Below, piece after piece: positions 34,700 through 43,877 of a DNA stretch of 64,000 bases (positions are counted from its first letter, which is position 1; the number at the start of each line of letters is the position of its first letter). The notes beneath the pieces are model-generated. The model ran no database searches, had not been told where the DNA came from, and worked only from the letters and a program-made list of their open reading frames with translations. The DNA lies in assembly GCF_000498535.1 (NCBI RefSeq), contig NZ_AVGG01000002.1:310001-374000 (forward strand), written 5' to 3'. The position numbers were made by a program, and so were the translations under genes. Source of the DNA: Flavobacterium limnosediminis JC2902 (GTDB lineage: Bacteria; Bacteroidota; Bacteroidia; Flavobacteriales; Flavobacteriaceae).

Positions 34700-36031
34700 C
34701 TATTGTGCGTTTCTAATTACTGTCATTCCAGGCTCCTTATCTTTGTTCAATCGCTCGTAAAACTGCATAAATAAATCTGCGTTAGCATCTTTATCTTCCC
34801 TTTGATTTATGTAGTTCAAAAACAAACTTTCTTTTGAGTGTCCGGTTATCTGAATTAATACGGCCGTTGGTATTTTTTTGTAATAATTTGATGCAAACGA
34901 ACGTCTAAAACTATGTGTCGTTATTAATTCCCATTTAGGGTAAAAATTTTGTATTTTACGCATTGTTTCCGGCTTGTTTTTCTTTGCCTCAGGGTTTAAT
35001 TTTTTACCTTCTACTTTCTCATTTATTTCCGCAATCTCGCAAACTTTTTTAATGTGTTCATTCAGTTTTTGAGTACTTACCTTATATGGAAATTCGTTTT
35101 TCATTATGTCGACAACATAAGGATTAATTATTCCAATCGTTACTGATTTTTTTGTTTTCCGTTGTATAACGTCCAAATACATTCGTCCGCCTTTATACCG
35201 AATATCCTCTTTTGTAATATTCAATAAATCACTTGCACGCTGTCCAATCTCACAACCTATTAAGATCCATTTACGGGCGTTTAAATGGGCATCATTTGTA
35301 ATTTTATTGCAAGTTCTAATTTGTTCCAATTCATCAAATGACAAAGTAACTATAAAACGTTCCTCGTTTGATTCTGCAAAACCTTCTATTTGCTTAATAT
35401 ATGGGTTTGTTTTTATCTCTAATTTTTCAGCATCCAAACAAACAGTTTTTAAATTATCTAACTGCTTACCGGAGTAGTTTTTGGAATAGTTTCTTGTGTT
35501 AATTAACCAGTTCGTAAACTTATCTACAAAGGTTTTATTAATATCTAAGAAGTGAATTTGTTTTTTGATTGCTGTCTTTTGATAGTCTTCAATTATTTTT
35601 TTAAAAGTTTCGTAACCCTTAACCCTACTTTTTGAAATTCCTATCTGATTACGTCCGGAAACTTTGCGGGTGTTAGCGTTATCAATAATGAACTGAATAT
35701 GATTTGCAAGTATTCCAGTATCCTTTTTTTCAACCCTCTCAAAACATTCATTGATTTGATTTGATAGCCAAAATTTATCAATAACGGTAGAATCGGTTAA
35801 GGCTTCATTATAACGGTCTTCTAAAAAACTTTGCAACTTCAATAACGACTTATGAAGTAATTTATTAACGTCGTTATTTTTCTTTGGTAGGTTTGTTTCT
35901 GTCCAGTCTTTTTCATTTATTGAAAATCCGGTGTTTGCGGTTACGTCTGTTTTTCTACCTACTTTAAACCTTACCGAGATAGGTTTTTTCTCTTTTGTAC
36001 TGCTTTGCAGTCTAAACTGAATATTTGCCAT
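34700..36031 (-). CDS. Tyrosine recombinase / integrase
   Basis: A 443-aa site-specific recombinase that would integrate and excise the element at tRNA-Leu. The N-terminus is the arm-binding domain typical of Bacteroidota integrases (MANIQFRLQSSTKEKKPISVRF), then a core-binding SAM-like domain, then the catalytic domain with Arg in GQRASDLL, HSFRR, GHS and the nucleophile Tyr in FLNYIN. The ATG at 36031 is preferred; the longer frame from a GTG at 36094 would run through tandem repeats at 36087-36108. It is adjacent to attR, reading inward. Confidence 0.93.
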   Translation of the reverse strand: MANIQFRLQSSTKEKKPISVRFKVGRKTDVTANTGFSINEKDWTETNLPKKNNDVNKLLHKSLLKLQSFLEDRYNEALTDSTVIDKFWLSNQINECFERVEKKDTGILANHIQFIIDNANTRKVSGRNQIGISKSRVKGYETFKKIIEDYQKTAIKKQIHFLDINKTFVDKFTNWLINTRNYSKNYSGKQLDNLKTVCLDAEKLEIKTNPYIKQIEGFAESNEERFIVTLSFDELEQIRTCNKITNDAHLNARKWILIGCEIGQRASDLLNITKEDIRYKGGRMYLDVIQRKTKKSVTIGIINPYVVDIMKNEFPYKVSTQKLNEHIKKVCEIAEINEKVEGKKLNPEAKKNKPETMRKIQNFYPKWELITTHSFRRSFASNYYKKIPTAVLIQITGHSKESLFLNYINQREDKDANADLFMQFYERLNKDKEPGMTVIRNAQ

Positions 36032-36086
36032 GTTTGAACTTTTGAACAACTCAAAGGTAAGGCTTTGTTTTTCAATTACAAGTTTT

Positions 36087-36108
36087 ACTCCCACATTACT
36101 CCCACATT
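36087..36108. repeat. Right tandem repeats ACTCCCACATT
   Basis: Two perfect 11-base copies (36087-36097, 36098-36108) between the integrase gene and attR, matching the pair at the left end. Nearby, TTTCATT occurs at 36116, 36126 and 36136, a 10-base period. Candidate integrase arm sites or integrase-promoter operators. Confidence 0.6.
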
Positions 36109-36249
36109 TCTACTATTTCATTCCATTTCATTAGTTTTCATTCTATCATTAAAGGCAATAAAAAAACTTTAAACAATAGCATTTACAAGAGTTCAAGGTT
36201 CATTTATACGATTTTTAAAGACATTACAAAAAACACAAAACAGACAGGT

Positions 36250-36272
36250 TTCAAGTCCCGCCTTGAGTACAA
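36250..36272. repeat. Right attachment core (attR)
   Basis: Exact 23-base copy of the tRNA-Leu 3' end at 29648-29670. The native chromosome resumes after it. Confidence 0.88.
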
Positions 36273-36304
36273 AAGCTTCAAATTAACGTTTGAAGCTTTT
36301 TTTA
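36271..36304 (+). terminator. Original terminator of the tRNA-Leu transcript
   Basis: AAAAGCTTCAAA-TTAACG-TTTGAAGCTTTT followed by T. It directly follows attR, which fits the terminator of the tRNA gene before the element inserted. Confidence 0.8.
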
Positions 36305-36447
36305 TTTCCAGCCATCATCAGTTTTGTTCCGAATAAAGTTTTACTCAGTTAAGCACAATCCATGCACCTGAAACCGCAAAACGAGACATATAAAATCGGG
36401 CGCTGCACAAAAAAACTAAACACACGGCGTTTCCCAAATAAAAACCC

Positions 36448-36476
36448 TTGAATATATCGAGACTTTTATATTTTTG
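36448..36476 (+). promoter_or_regulatory. Promoter of the DUF1508 gene
   Basis: TTG at 36448-36450, 18 bases, TATTTTTG at 36469-36476, 24 bases before the ATG at 36501. Confidence 0.7.
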
Positions 36477-36500
36477 CAGCCTTTAAAAACAAACACTCCA

Positions 36501-36842
36501 ATGGGAACTTTCGCCATCAGCAAAAAAGAGAACGGACTAATTAAATTCGAATTCAATTCCCGAAAAGGAAAAACCCTTTTAACGAGTCAGAGCTACAAAA
36601 GCAAGGAAGAGTGCGAAAAGGATATTTTGTACCTAAAAGAACGTGTCGAGAACGTTTCGTTTTTAAAATTCAAAACACCCGCAGGTAAATTTTTCTTTAA
36701 ATTGATTCATGACGGACACATTCACGGCATCAGCAGAAAATTCACCACCGAATTACTTTTAGCCAAAGGACTGGACGAGATGAAGAACAACTTTTCAGAA
36801 TCAGAAATACTCGACTTCTCCGAGGATATCTTTTTCGATTAA
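36501..36842 (+). CDS. DUF1508 (YegP-like) protein
   Basis: A 113-aa cytosolic protein with two DUF1508 repeats (FAISKKENGLIKFEFNSRKGKTLLTSQSY and FFFKLIHDGHIHGIS). YegP-type proteins have unknown function. The ATG at 36501 (MGTFAISKKENG) is chosen because a TTG at 36474 would lie inside the -7 element. Confidence 0.88.
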   Translation: MGTFAISKKENGLIKFEFNSRKGKTLLTSQSYKSKEECEKDILYLKERVENVSFLKFKTPAGKFFFKLIHDGHIHGISRKFTTELLLAKGLDEMKNNFSESEILDFSEDIFFD

Positions 36843-36848
36843 GACATA

Positions 36849-36876
36849 AAAAAATCCCGAACAATCGGGATTTTTT
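36849..36876. terminator. Bidirectional terminator
   Basis: AAAAAATCCCGA-ACAA-TCGGGATTTTTT, between DUF1508 and clpX, which converge. Confidence 0.9.
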
Positions 36877-36880
36877 ATAT

Positions 36881-38113
36881 TTAAGAAGCTGCCTGTAAAC
36901 GTTGCAGTAAATTTTTACTCAGCGAATGTTCCGCATACTCTCTATCGATAAACAATGATGTTTCATCAGAACTTGGCAAATCGTACATCGCATCGGTTAA
37001 AATCGCTTCACAAAGCGATCGCAATCCTCGTGCCCCTAATTTGTATTCCAAGGCCTTATCAACTATAAAATCCAAAGCATCGTCCGAAATAGTAAATTCC
37101 ACATCGTCCATTGCGAATAACTTCTTGTATTGCTTCACCAAAGCGTTTTTAGGTTCGGTTAAAATCGCACGCAAGGTTTCTTTATCCAAAGGATCCATGT
37201 GTGTCAATACCGGAAGACGTCCAATAATCTCAGGAATCAACCCGAAGTCCTTAATATCTTTCGGAATAATATACTGTAACAGATTGTCCTTGTCGATGGC
37301 ATCGGAGTTTTTAGACGTACCGTATCCCACCGCCTGACGGTTCAATCGTTTGGAGATGATTCGCTCAACCCCATCAAAAGCCCCACCGGCAATAAACAGA
37401 ATATTCTGCGTATTTACCTCAACGAATTTCTGATCCGGGTGCTTACGACCTCCTTTTGGCGGCACATTCACAACCGTCCCTTCCAATAACTTCAACAAAG
37501 CCTGCTGCACACCTTCTCCCGAAACATCTCGTGTAATAGAAGGATTATCACTCTTACGAGCAATTTTATCAATCTCATCGATAAAAACGATTCCTCTTTC
37601 GGCTTTAGCCACATCATAATCGGCGGCCTGCAATAATCGGGTTAAAATACTTTCTACATCTTCCCCTACATATCCTGCTTCAGTTAACACTGTCGCATCT
37701 ACGATAGCCAAAGGAACGTTCAGCATTTTGGCAATTGTTTTGGCCACCAGAGTTTTTCCGGTTCCGGTTTGCCCTACCATTATGATATTACTTTTTTCGA
37801 TTTCCACCTCATCGTCGAATTGCTTTTGCAGCAAACGCTTATAGTGGTTATACACCGCTACGGACATCACTTTTTTGGTCTGATCCTGTCCGATAACATA
37901 CTGATCTAAAAAGGCGCGTATTTCCTTCGGCTTACTTAACACTAAATCAGCAAGCAATCCTGAACTTCCGTTTTGTTTTAATTCTTCCAATACGATGCCG
38001 TGTGCCTGCTCAATACACTTATCACAAATGTGCGCGTTGATGCCGGCAATCAGCAGATTGGTTTCTGGCTTTTTCCTTCCACAAAAAGAACACTCTAAAA
38101 CTTCTTTAGCCAT
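36881..38113 (-). CDS. clpX: ClpX, ATP-dependent protease unfoldase
   Basis: Hexameric AAA+ unfoldase that feeds proteins to ClpP. The 410-aa protein has the N-terminal zinc finger (C8, C11, C30, C33), Walker [17 protein letters not shown] (Walker B), the ClpP-binding IGF-like loop region and GARGLR sensor 2. Co-oriented with clpP 73 bases upstream and tig further upstream, the usual tig-clpP-clpX order. Confidence 0.97.
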   Translation of the reverse strand: MAKEVLECSFCGRKKPETNLLIAGINAHICDKCIEQAHGIVLEELKQNGSSGLLADLVLSKPKEIRAFLDQYVIGQDQTKKVMSVAVYNHYKRLLQKQFDDEVEIEKSNIIMVGQTGTGKTLVAKTIAKMLNVPLAIVDATVLTEAGYVGEDVESILTRLLQAADYDVAKAERGIVFIDEIDKIARKSDNPSITRDVSGEGVQQALLKLLEGTVVNVPPKGGRKHPDQKFVEVNTQNILFIAGGAFDGVERIISKRLNRQAVGYGTSKNSDAIDKDNLLQYIIPKDIKDFGLIPEIIGRLPVLTHMDPLDKETLRAILTEPKNALVKQYKKLFAMDDVEFTISDDALDFIVDKALEYKLGARGLRSLCEAILTDAMYDLPSSDETSLFIDREYAEHSLSKNLLQRLQAAS

Positions 38114-38186
38114 ATTTTTATTTTTGTTGCAAAGTTACAAAGTATAAAGCTGACTTTACCACCTTTAACTTTTGACTCTCATTAAT

Positions 38187-38846
38187 TTAACTTCTTCTCA
38201 ATACTTCATCAATCATACCGTATTCTTTCGCCTCATCGGCTTTCATCCAGTAATCTCTTTCACTGTCCTTAAACACTTTATCGTACGGCTGTTTCGAATG
38301 TTTCGAAATGATCTCATACAATTCCTCTTTCAGCTTCAACATCTCTCTCAGATTGATTTCCATATCCGTTGCAACACCCTGAGCCCCTCCTGAAGGCTGA
38401 TGAATCATCACACGGGAATGCGGTAACGCCGAACGTTTTCCTTCAGCCCCAGCGCACAATAAAACCGCACCCATCGAAGCCGCCATTCCTGTACAGATGG
38501 TCGCCACATCCGGTTTCACAAACTGCATGGTATCGTAAATTCCCAAACCGGCATACACGCTTCCGCCCGGGGAATTGATATAAATGCTGATATCTTTTGA
38601 AGCATCCACACTTTCAAGGAATAACAACTGTGCCTGAATAATATTAGCCACATAATCATCCACACCGGTTCCCATAAAAATGATCCTGTCCATCATCAAA
38701 CGTGAGAACACATCCATGGAGGCCACATTTAACTGACGTTCTTCAATAATATACGGAGTCATGCTTCCTACGATTTTATCGTAATACATACTGTTTACTC
38801 CGTGATGCTTCGTGGCATATTTTTTAAATTCTTTTCCGTAGTTCAT
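38187..38846 (-). CDS. clpP: ClpP, ATP-dependent protease subunit
   Basis: Serine protease of the ClpXP complex. It has the Ser in TGMAASMGAV, the His in MIHQPSGG and the oligomer-interface SINSPGG-type turn. The ATG at 38846 (MNYGKEFKKYATKHHG) is used; the extended frame to 38885 begins within the tig terminator. 219 aa, including a propeptide-like N-terminus. Confidence 0.96.
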   Translation of the reverse strand: MNYGKEFKKYATKHHGVNSMYYDKIVGSMTPYIIEERQLNVASMDVFSRLMMDRIIFMGTGVDDYVANIIQAQLLFLESVDASKDISIYINSPGGSVYAGLGIYDTMQFVKPDVATICTGMAASMGAVLLCAGAEGKRSALPHSRVMIHQPSGGAQGVATDMEINLREMLKLKEELYEIISKHSKQPYDKVFKDSERDYWMKADEAKEYGMIDEVLRRS

Positions 38847-38871
38847 AGGGGTATATTTAGTTTGTAAGATT

Positions 38872-38903
38872 AAAAAAAGCGTCAAACAAAATGTCTGACG
38901 CTC
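38872..38903 (-). terminator. Terminator of tig
   Basis: Minus strand GAGCGTCAGACATTTTGTTT-type stem: GCGTCA pairs with TGACGC, followed by CTTTTTTTA. Separates tig from clpP. Confidence 0.75.
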
Positions 38904-38929
38904 AAATATACTTATTTTTTTAAGAAAAA

Positions 38930-40255
38930 TTATTCTCCGTACATTTCTTTAATAAAGTCTTGATAAGAAACTTCTTTTGCCTTAGCCGAAACTTTTTCTT
39001 TAAACAGATTCACCATCTTCTCACTCATGATTTGTTCCGAAAGACGTTTAACCTCTTCTTGGTTTGACAATACTCTTGCCACGATACCATCAACATCAGC
39101 ATCTGTAGGGTTCATTTGACCGAACTGTGCCATTTGTTTTTTGATCAGTTCCGCAGTATATCCTTTTAATTCTTCAAAAGTTGTCTGCAAATTGTTTTCC
39201 ACAATCACTTTTCCTTCGATTAACTGATAACGCAATCCGTTTTCTGATTTTGCGTATTCTTCTTCAGCCTGCTCCGGAGTTAATGGGTTTTCGCCAACCG
39301 TTTGAATCCATTTTTTAAGGAACGTTGCCGGTAATTCGAATTTTGTGCTTTCGATTAAGAACTCGGTAACATCGTTTAAGAATTTCTGATCGGCTTGTGT
39401 AGCGAATTGCTGCTCTGCATCTTCTTTGATTTTCGCTTTCACTTCTTCAACAGAAGTTACATTTCCTTCTCCGAATAATTTATCGAACAACTCTTGATTT
39501 AATTCTGCTTTTTCAGAAGTGTTAATTTCTTCGATAGTGAAGTTTACTTCGATATCCAAACCGTGAACAGCATCATGATCTACTTTCAGATAGTCCATTA
39601 ATTTGTGATCGTCATCAAAAAGACCTTTTGTTCCCAAAGTCACTACATCACCAACTTTTTTACCAATGAATTTCTTAACATCCGTTTTTCTTTTGAAAAT
39701 ATCAAGGTTGATAGTAACCGGGTTGTTGATTCCGTTTTCTTCATTAGAGAATGTTCCGCTGATATCGTCACCTTCTTCAACTTTCTCTTTAGAAATCATT
39801 TTCCCGTATTGTTTTTGAATACGCTCCACTTGCTCGTCCAACATTTTATCGTCGGCAACAATGGTATATTTCGTGATTTTATTTTTTGCAGCTAAATCCA
39901 CTTTGAATTCCGGAGCCAAACCTAATTCGAATTCGAATTTATAGTTATCGGTATCCCAATTGAAATCTTCTGTCATTTTAGGAAGCGGATTCCCAAGAAT
40001 ATCCAATTTCTCTTCTACAAGATAGTTATTCAATGAATTTTGCAACAATTTGTTAACTTCATCCAAAAGAACCGCTTTACCGTATTGTTTCTGAATTAAA
40101 CTCATTGGCACAGCTCCTTTTCTAAACCCAGGAATACTGGCATTTTTACGGTAACCTGCTAAAACTTTTTCAACCTGACCTGCATAATCTTCTTTAGTAA
40201 CCTCAACAGTTACAATCGCATTTAATGCATCTACATTGCTTCTTGTAATATTCAT
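38930..40255 (-). CDS. tig: Tig, trigger factor
   Basis: Ribosome-bound chaperone for nascent chains. The 441-aa protein has the ribosome-binding domain with the signature IPGFRKGAVP (about residues 41-50), a short, divergent middle region in place of the FKBP peptidyl-prolyl isomerase domain, and the C-terminal chaperone arms. A TAATTTTG element on the minus strand (40289-40296) is a likely promoter. Confidence 0.95.
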   Translation of the reverse strand: MNITRSNVDALNAIVTVEVTKEDYAGQVEKVLAGYRKNASIPGFRKGAVPMSLIQKQYGKAVLLDEVNKLLQNSLNNYLVEEKLDILGNPLPKMTEDFNWDTDNYKFEFELGLAPEFKVDLAAKNKITKYTIVADDKMLDEQVERIQKQYGKMISKEKVEEGDDISGTFSNEENGINNPVTINLDIFKRKTDVKKFIGKKVGDVVTLGTKGLFDDDHKLMDYLKVDHDAVHGLDIEVNFTIEEINTSEKAELNQELFDKLFGEGNVTSVEEVKAKIKEDAEQQFATQADQKFLNDVTEFLIESTKFELPATFLKKWIQTVGENPLTPEQAEEEYAKSENGLRYQLIEGKVIVENNLQTTFEELKGYTAELIKKQMAQFGQMNPTDADVDGIVARVLSNQEEVKRLSEQIMSEKMVNLFKEKVSAKAKEVSYQDFIKEMYGE

Positions 40256-40461
40256 TATTTTGATTTTTTACATACTAAAATTGGGTTGCAAAATTATATA
40301 TTTTTTACAACCCAACCAAGTTTTTAACCTATTGTATTTCATTCGATTATAATTATTTGCTTTTCCGCAGTCCGAAGACACTCAAAAACCGACAAATATC
40401 TGCACTGTTTTCACAAAACATGGACCAGTTCTTAACAACCGGAAAAGCAATTCCTCCGAAC

Positions 40462-40803
40462 TTAATCCTTCACAAACAGATTCAAAACCCACTGACTTAC
40501 TGACAATACCACACTGAATACTAGCGCATTCAAAAACGTATCCACTGTAAATTCATCAATCAGGTAATCCGCCAGCAATACCATTCCGGCATTGATAATC
40601 AAAAGAAACAGACCCAATGTAAATAGTGTAATCGGCAAGGTAAAGAAAACCAAAACGGGTTTTAAAAACGTATTGAGCAATCCCAATACCACCGCAACTA
40701 TCAATGCGGCTTTTATGGTCGCCAAGTGAATTCCCGGAAGAAAATACGACAAAACCACAATCAGAACAGTTGTCAGCAAAAGCCGGACAAGTAAATTTTT
40801 CAT
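40462..40803 (-). CDS. Small membrane protein of the phage-holin-like DUF family
   Basis: A 113-aa protein with three to four hydrophobic helices, of the PF04020 type often annotated as phage holin family protein. No prophage genes surround it, so it is an ordinary chromosomal membrane protein of unknown function, not evidence of a phage. Confidence 0.85.
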   Translation of the reverse strand: MKNLLVRLLLTTVLIVVLSYFLPGIHLATIKAALIVAVVLGLLNTFLKPVLVFFTLPITLFTLGLFLLIINAGMVLLADYLIDEFTVDTFLNALVFSVVLSVSQWVLNLFVKD

Positions 40804-40827
40804 GATAACATTTTTTTTGCAAAAGTA

Positions 40828-40857
40828 AAAAAGCGCTGAAAAATCAGCGCTTTTTTT
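40828..40857 (-). terminator. Terminator of the SGNH lipase operon
   Basis: AAAAAAGCGCTGA-AAAA-TCAGCGCTTTTTTT, with T runs on both strands. Confidence 0.9.
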
Positions 40858-40872
40858 AAAACTATATTTTTT

Positions 40873-42480
40873 TTAGTTGGAACCCAATACGGTTACACCA
40901 GGGAAACCGCCCACTTCGTAAATTGGCAATTTCGCTTTATAATGCGAATTAATCACCTTGATGATTTCATTAGCAATCACCGCATATCCTCTTGGATTTG
41001 GATGCACTCCATCCAATGAGAACAATACTGTACTAAGATTAGAGGCACCTGCAAAATAATCCGCCGTGTAAATCTGACCGTCTTCCAATCGCAATCCGTT
41101 TACTAAGCGATTCATAATTGCATTCATATCCGCAACAGCTAAATTTTGGGCAGCCGCGATAGATTTAATTGTATTATTGTAAGACGCCGTAGCATTCGCA
41201 ATGGCTGTTTTCTCCGTTGGAATTAAGATGTGTTTATCTTCTAACGGATAAGTGATACCGTATTTATCCAATGGAGCAGGAACCCCTACAGGAGCTGTTC
41301 CGATAGCCAATCTCGTAGTCAAAAGAACTAAATCCTGAGAAGTAGCCTGTCTTGCCTGACCGAATACCTGACCGTAAAATGCAGCTGTAGCCGCACCAAG
41401 TGTTGGTGTAAATGCCGCTGTTAATTGGGCTGATAAATTCGTTAACGATTCGTCTTTAATCAACAACGGATTACTGGCTGTTGTAGACAATAAGTTAATT
41501 CTGTTTCCGGCTCCAAAAACAGTTAAAGCCTGTTTTAACGGACCGTACAACTGGGCATTTAAAGCATTGATAGTCGCCTCACCCACAGCATCATTCCCTT
41601 GTCCAAGTACTGATTTAGTCAATGGATTATATGGAACTGTTGTAAAGAAAGGTATAGAAGTAACACTTGGAATTGTAGCAACAACTCCTTTAGCTCCATT
41701 TGATGTTAATCCTGTAATCGGGCCCAACACCGGGTGTGTACCTCCGTTAACAATTAGATTATAAGTTCCTGCAAAAACCTGAGGATCCGTAATATCATTT
41801 CCGCCATAAGTCGACGGATCAAAATTTCCGGTTTGGTCTACCCCGATCCCACCGGAAGTCGCATAAGACAACACATCGTTGGATCCAATCCAGTTGGTGA
41901 AGAACGTCGGATTTTTAGACATCGCATCCCCCAAAACAGTCGCATTGGCACTTGTAGCATGTCTTACAAAATAAGGATTTGCCGTCCCTAAAGCCACACC
42001 GCCAAGATTACCGTAACCCGGTGTTAGCAAATGAAATGATTTTGCCCCAGGAACTCCCATATTATTATAAGCAGTAGCCTGAAGATTTGAAACTTCAACA
42101 GTTGGCGTTCCAACTATAGGTTCAGGCCCTCCGGCAGCAAAATCGATAACCAATCGTGTTCCTCCTATCTGGACTCCGCCCAACATCAAACCTCCCAGAT
42201 TATTAACATCATCAGCAAAGGAAGGTTGTGTAAACGCACCCCCTCCAACAATTGCAAATTTTTGCGCTAAAAGGTTAGGATAAGAATATGCCTGACCTCC
42301 GCGGAAAACCGTTCCATCCATGTAACCGGCAGTTAAGGAATTCCCGACTGCCACATACGAAGAGAAATCAGCCTCTCCGGCTGAGTAGGACGCATCATTA
42401 ACTTCTGTCTCAAATTCAGGCTCACAAGAAGCAAGACCCAAAGCTGCTATTACAGCAATATATATATATTTATTTTTCAT
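40873..42480 (-). CDS. SGNH/GDSL hydrolase lipoprotein
   Basis: A 535-aa outer-membrane-type lipoprotein (LASC lipobox, Cys19) with a SGNH esterase/lipase fold: nucleophile Ser48 in YVAVGNSLTAGY, oxyanion residues in MGVPGA and IGSNDVL, and the Asp-His block DGVHPNPRGYA near the C-terminus. It follows the FadL-type porin by 17 bases, so the two likely release and import fatty acids or other hydrophobic products (inference). Confidence 0.9.
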   Translation of the reverse strand: MKNKYIYIAVIAALGLASCEPEFETEVNDASYSAGEADFSSYVAVGNSLTAGYMDGTVFRGGQAYSYPNLLAQKFAIVGGGAFTQPSFADDVNNLGGLMLGGVQIGGTRLVIDFAAGGPEPIVGTPTVEVSNLQATAYNNMGVPGAKSFHLLTPGYGNLGGVALGTANPYFVRHATSANATVLGDAMSKNPTFFTNWIGSNDVLSYATSGGIGVDQTGNFDPSTYGGNDITDPQVFAGTYNLIVNGGTHPVLGPITGLTSNGAKGVVATIPSVTSIPFFTTVPYNPLTKSVLGQGNDAVGEATINALNAQLYGPLKQALTVFGAGNRINLLSTTASNPLLIKDESLTNLSAQLTAAFTPTLGAATAAFYGQVFGQARQATSQDLVLLTTRLAIGTAPVGVPAPLDKYGITYPLEDKHILIPTEKTAIANATASYNNTIKSIAAAQNLAVADMNAIMNRLVNGLRLEDGQIYTADYFAGASNLSTVLFSLDGVHPNPRGYAVIANEIIKVINSHYKAKLPIYEVGGFPGVTVLGSN

Positions 42481-42497
42481 CTCGATTTTATTTTAAA

Positions 42498-43742
42498 TTA
42501 GAAGCTATACGTTAAACCAACACCTGGAGAAAAAACAGTCGATTTGTAAGTACCTCCAAACGGAATTGTCTGACCATTTTCCTGATAATGATCGTAAGAC
42601 GCGTCAACCTCATCAAAATGCAAGTATAAGAAAGATGCATCAACTCCTAATTTCTTATTGATCTGGTATGTTAAACCTCCCGTATACCCCATAGAATCGT
42701 TACGAGGTGTTTCCGGAGCAAAATAACCCGAAGAAATTGGGCTTTCGTCTTTATACCAACCTGCTCTGAATGTAAATTTATCAGTGGCTTTGTACTGGGT
42801 TCCTACACGGTATGTATTTGTATCGTGGTAGTTTCTCGGGTTTACCGAAGTTGGCACGCTGTTATCGAAATCAACATTCAAAGACTCATAAGCACGCCAC
42901 ATGGTTCTGTTGTAATCGAAAGCGATCATCCACTTATCGGTCACATTAAATGATAATCCTGCCGTTAATTCAGCCGGCAATGGCAAATCGGCATTGAAAG
43001 TGGTAGTTGAATATGTCCCTTGAGCAAAAGCCGGAACATCATTAAAAGTAGCATCACCACCTCGGGCTTCCATAATGATTTCGGAACGGTAGTTCACCCC
43101 TAAGCGAATTTCTTTACATGGATTAAACATGAATCCGGCCGTATATCCCCAAGCCGTGATTCCTTTGGCTTCCAAATTCACATCGGTTCGGTTTTCGGCC
43201 TCATTTGCCAAGCTTCTGTTTAAATTTCTGTCAAACGATACGGAACCAGTTACGTAAATCGGCCCACCACCAATAGCAAACTCATCGCTTACTTTCAATG
43301 AAATGGTTGGCTGAATGTAAATTGCCTGCAAATCAATATTATTCACAAGATGAGAGCCCTGCCAGTCGCGATCCCACTCCACTTCACTTCCATACGGGGT
43401 GTAGACTGCAATACCGGCTGACAACCAATTATTTATCTTATAAGAAGCGTACACATTAAAAGGCGTCCCCATGTTGTCAGTTGAATTCTGCCAGTTATAC
43501 GTTTCATTCTGGAATTTTGTTTTTGCAAAAAGAGCGTTTGCTCCCACTGAAGCATTGAACTTATCTTCCAGGAAAGACATTCCAGCAGGATTGAAAAACA
43601 TAACTTCAGCACTGTTTACAACGGCCACACCCGTGTGACCCATCGCAAGCTGTTTTTGCCCCTGTAAACTCACACGGTATCCACCTGCAAACGCAGATGT
43701 ACCCGCCAGAGCCAATAATGTCATAGATAATAGTTTTCTCAT
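42498..43742 (-). CDS. OmpP1/FadL/TodX family outer-membrane transporter
   Basis: A 414-aa beta-barrel with a signal peptide and the typical start GGYRVSLQGQKQLAMGHTGVA, NPAGMSF, and barrel strands throughout, ending GVGLTYSF. This family carries long-chain fatty acids or aromatic compounds across the outer membrane. First gene of an operon with the SGNH lipoprotein. Confidence 0.93.
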   Translation of the reverse strand: MRKLLSMTLLALAGTSAFAGGYRVSLQGQKQLAMGHTGVAVVNSAEVMFFNPAGMSFLEDKFNASVGANALFAKTKFQNETYNWQNSTDNMGTPFNVYASYKINNWLSAGIAVYTPYGSEVEWDRDWQGSHLVNNIDLQAIYIQPTISLKVSDEFAIGGGPIYVTGSVSFDRNLNRSLANEAENRTDVNLEAKGITAWGYTAGFMFNPCKEIRLGVNYRSEIIMEARGGDATFNDVPAFAQGTYSTTTFNADLPLPAELTAGLSFNVTDKWMIAFDYNRTMWRAYESLNVDFDNSVPTSVNPRNYHDTNTYRVGTQYKATDKFTFRAGWYKDESPISSGYFAPETPRNDSMGYTGGLTYQINKKLGVDASFLYLHFDEVDASYDHYQENGQTIPFGGTYKSTVFSPGVGLTYSF

Positions 43743-43790
43743 AGTGTTAAAAAGTGTTAGTTTTTATCATTTTTTTTCAAATGATGAATC

Positions 43791-43820
43791 CAAATTTATA
43801 ACAAAATATGGATTTTACAA
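43791..43820 (-). promoter_or_regulatory. Promoter of the fadL-like operon
   Basis: On the minus strand TTG (43820-43818), 19 bases, TAAATTTG (43798-43791), 48 bases before the start. Confidence 0.65.
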
Positions 43821-43877
43821 TTTTTTTAAGAAAAATGTTATGCACTCATACTACTTTAACAACCCTATTACCAAAAA

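Larger units (their letters stand above)
29648..36272. mobile_element. Integrated element at tRNA-Leu, about 6.6 kb
   Basis: Bounded by a 23-base direct repeat (29648-29670 and 36250-36272), one copy being the tRNA-Leu 3' end. It contains a tyrosine recombinase, a replication-initiator-like protein, an excisionase-sized HTH protein, and unknown genes; nearly all genes read leftward. It is visibly more A+T-rich than the flanks, and CTCCCACAT tandem repeats lie inside both ends. I recognise no capsid, terminase, conjugation or relaxase gene. It may be an integrated rolling-circle plasmid-like element or a phage satellite (inference). Confidence 0.88.

Noticed and set aside
40462-40803. Phage holin family gene as evidence for a prophage
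   Set aside because: The family is common in non-phage chromosomal loci and no phage genes lie around it.
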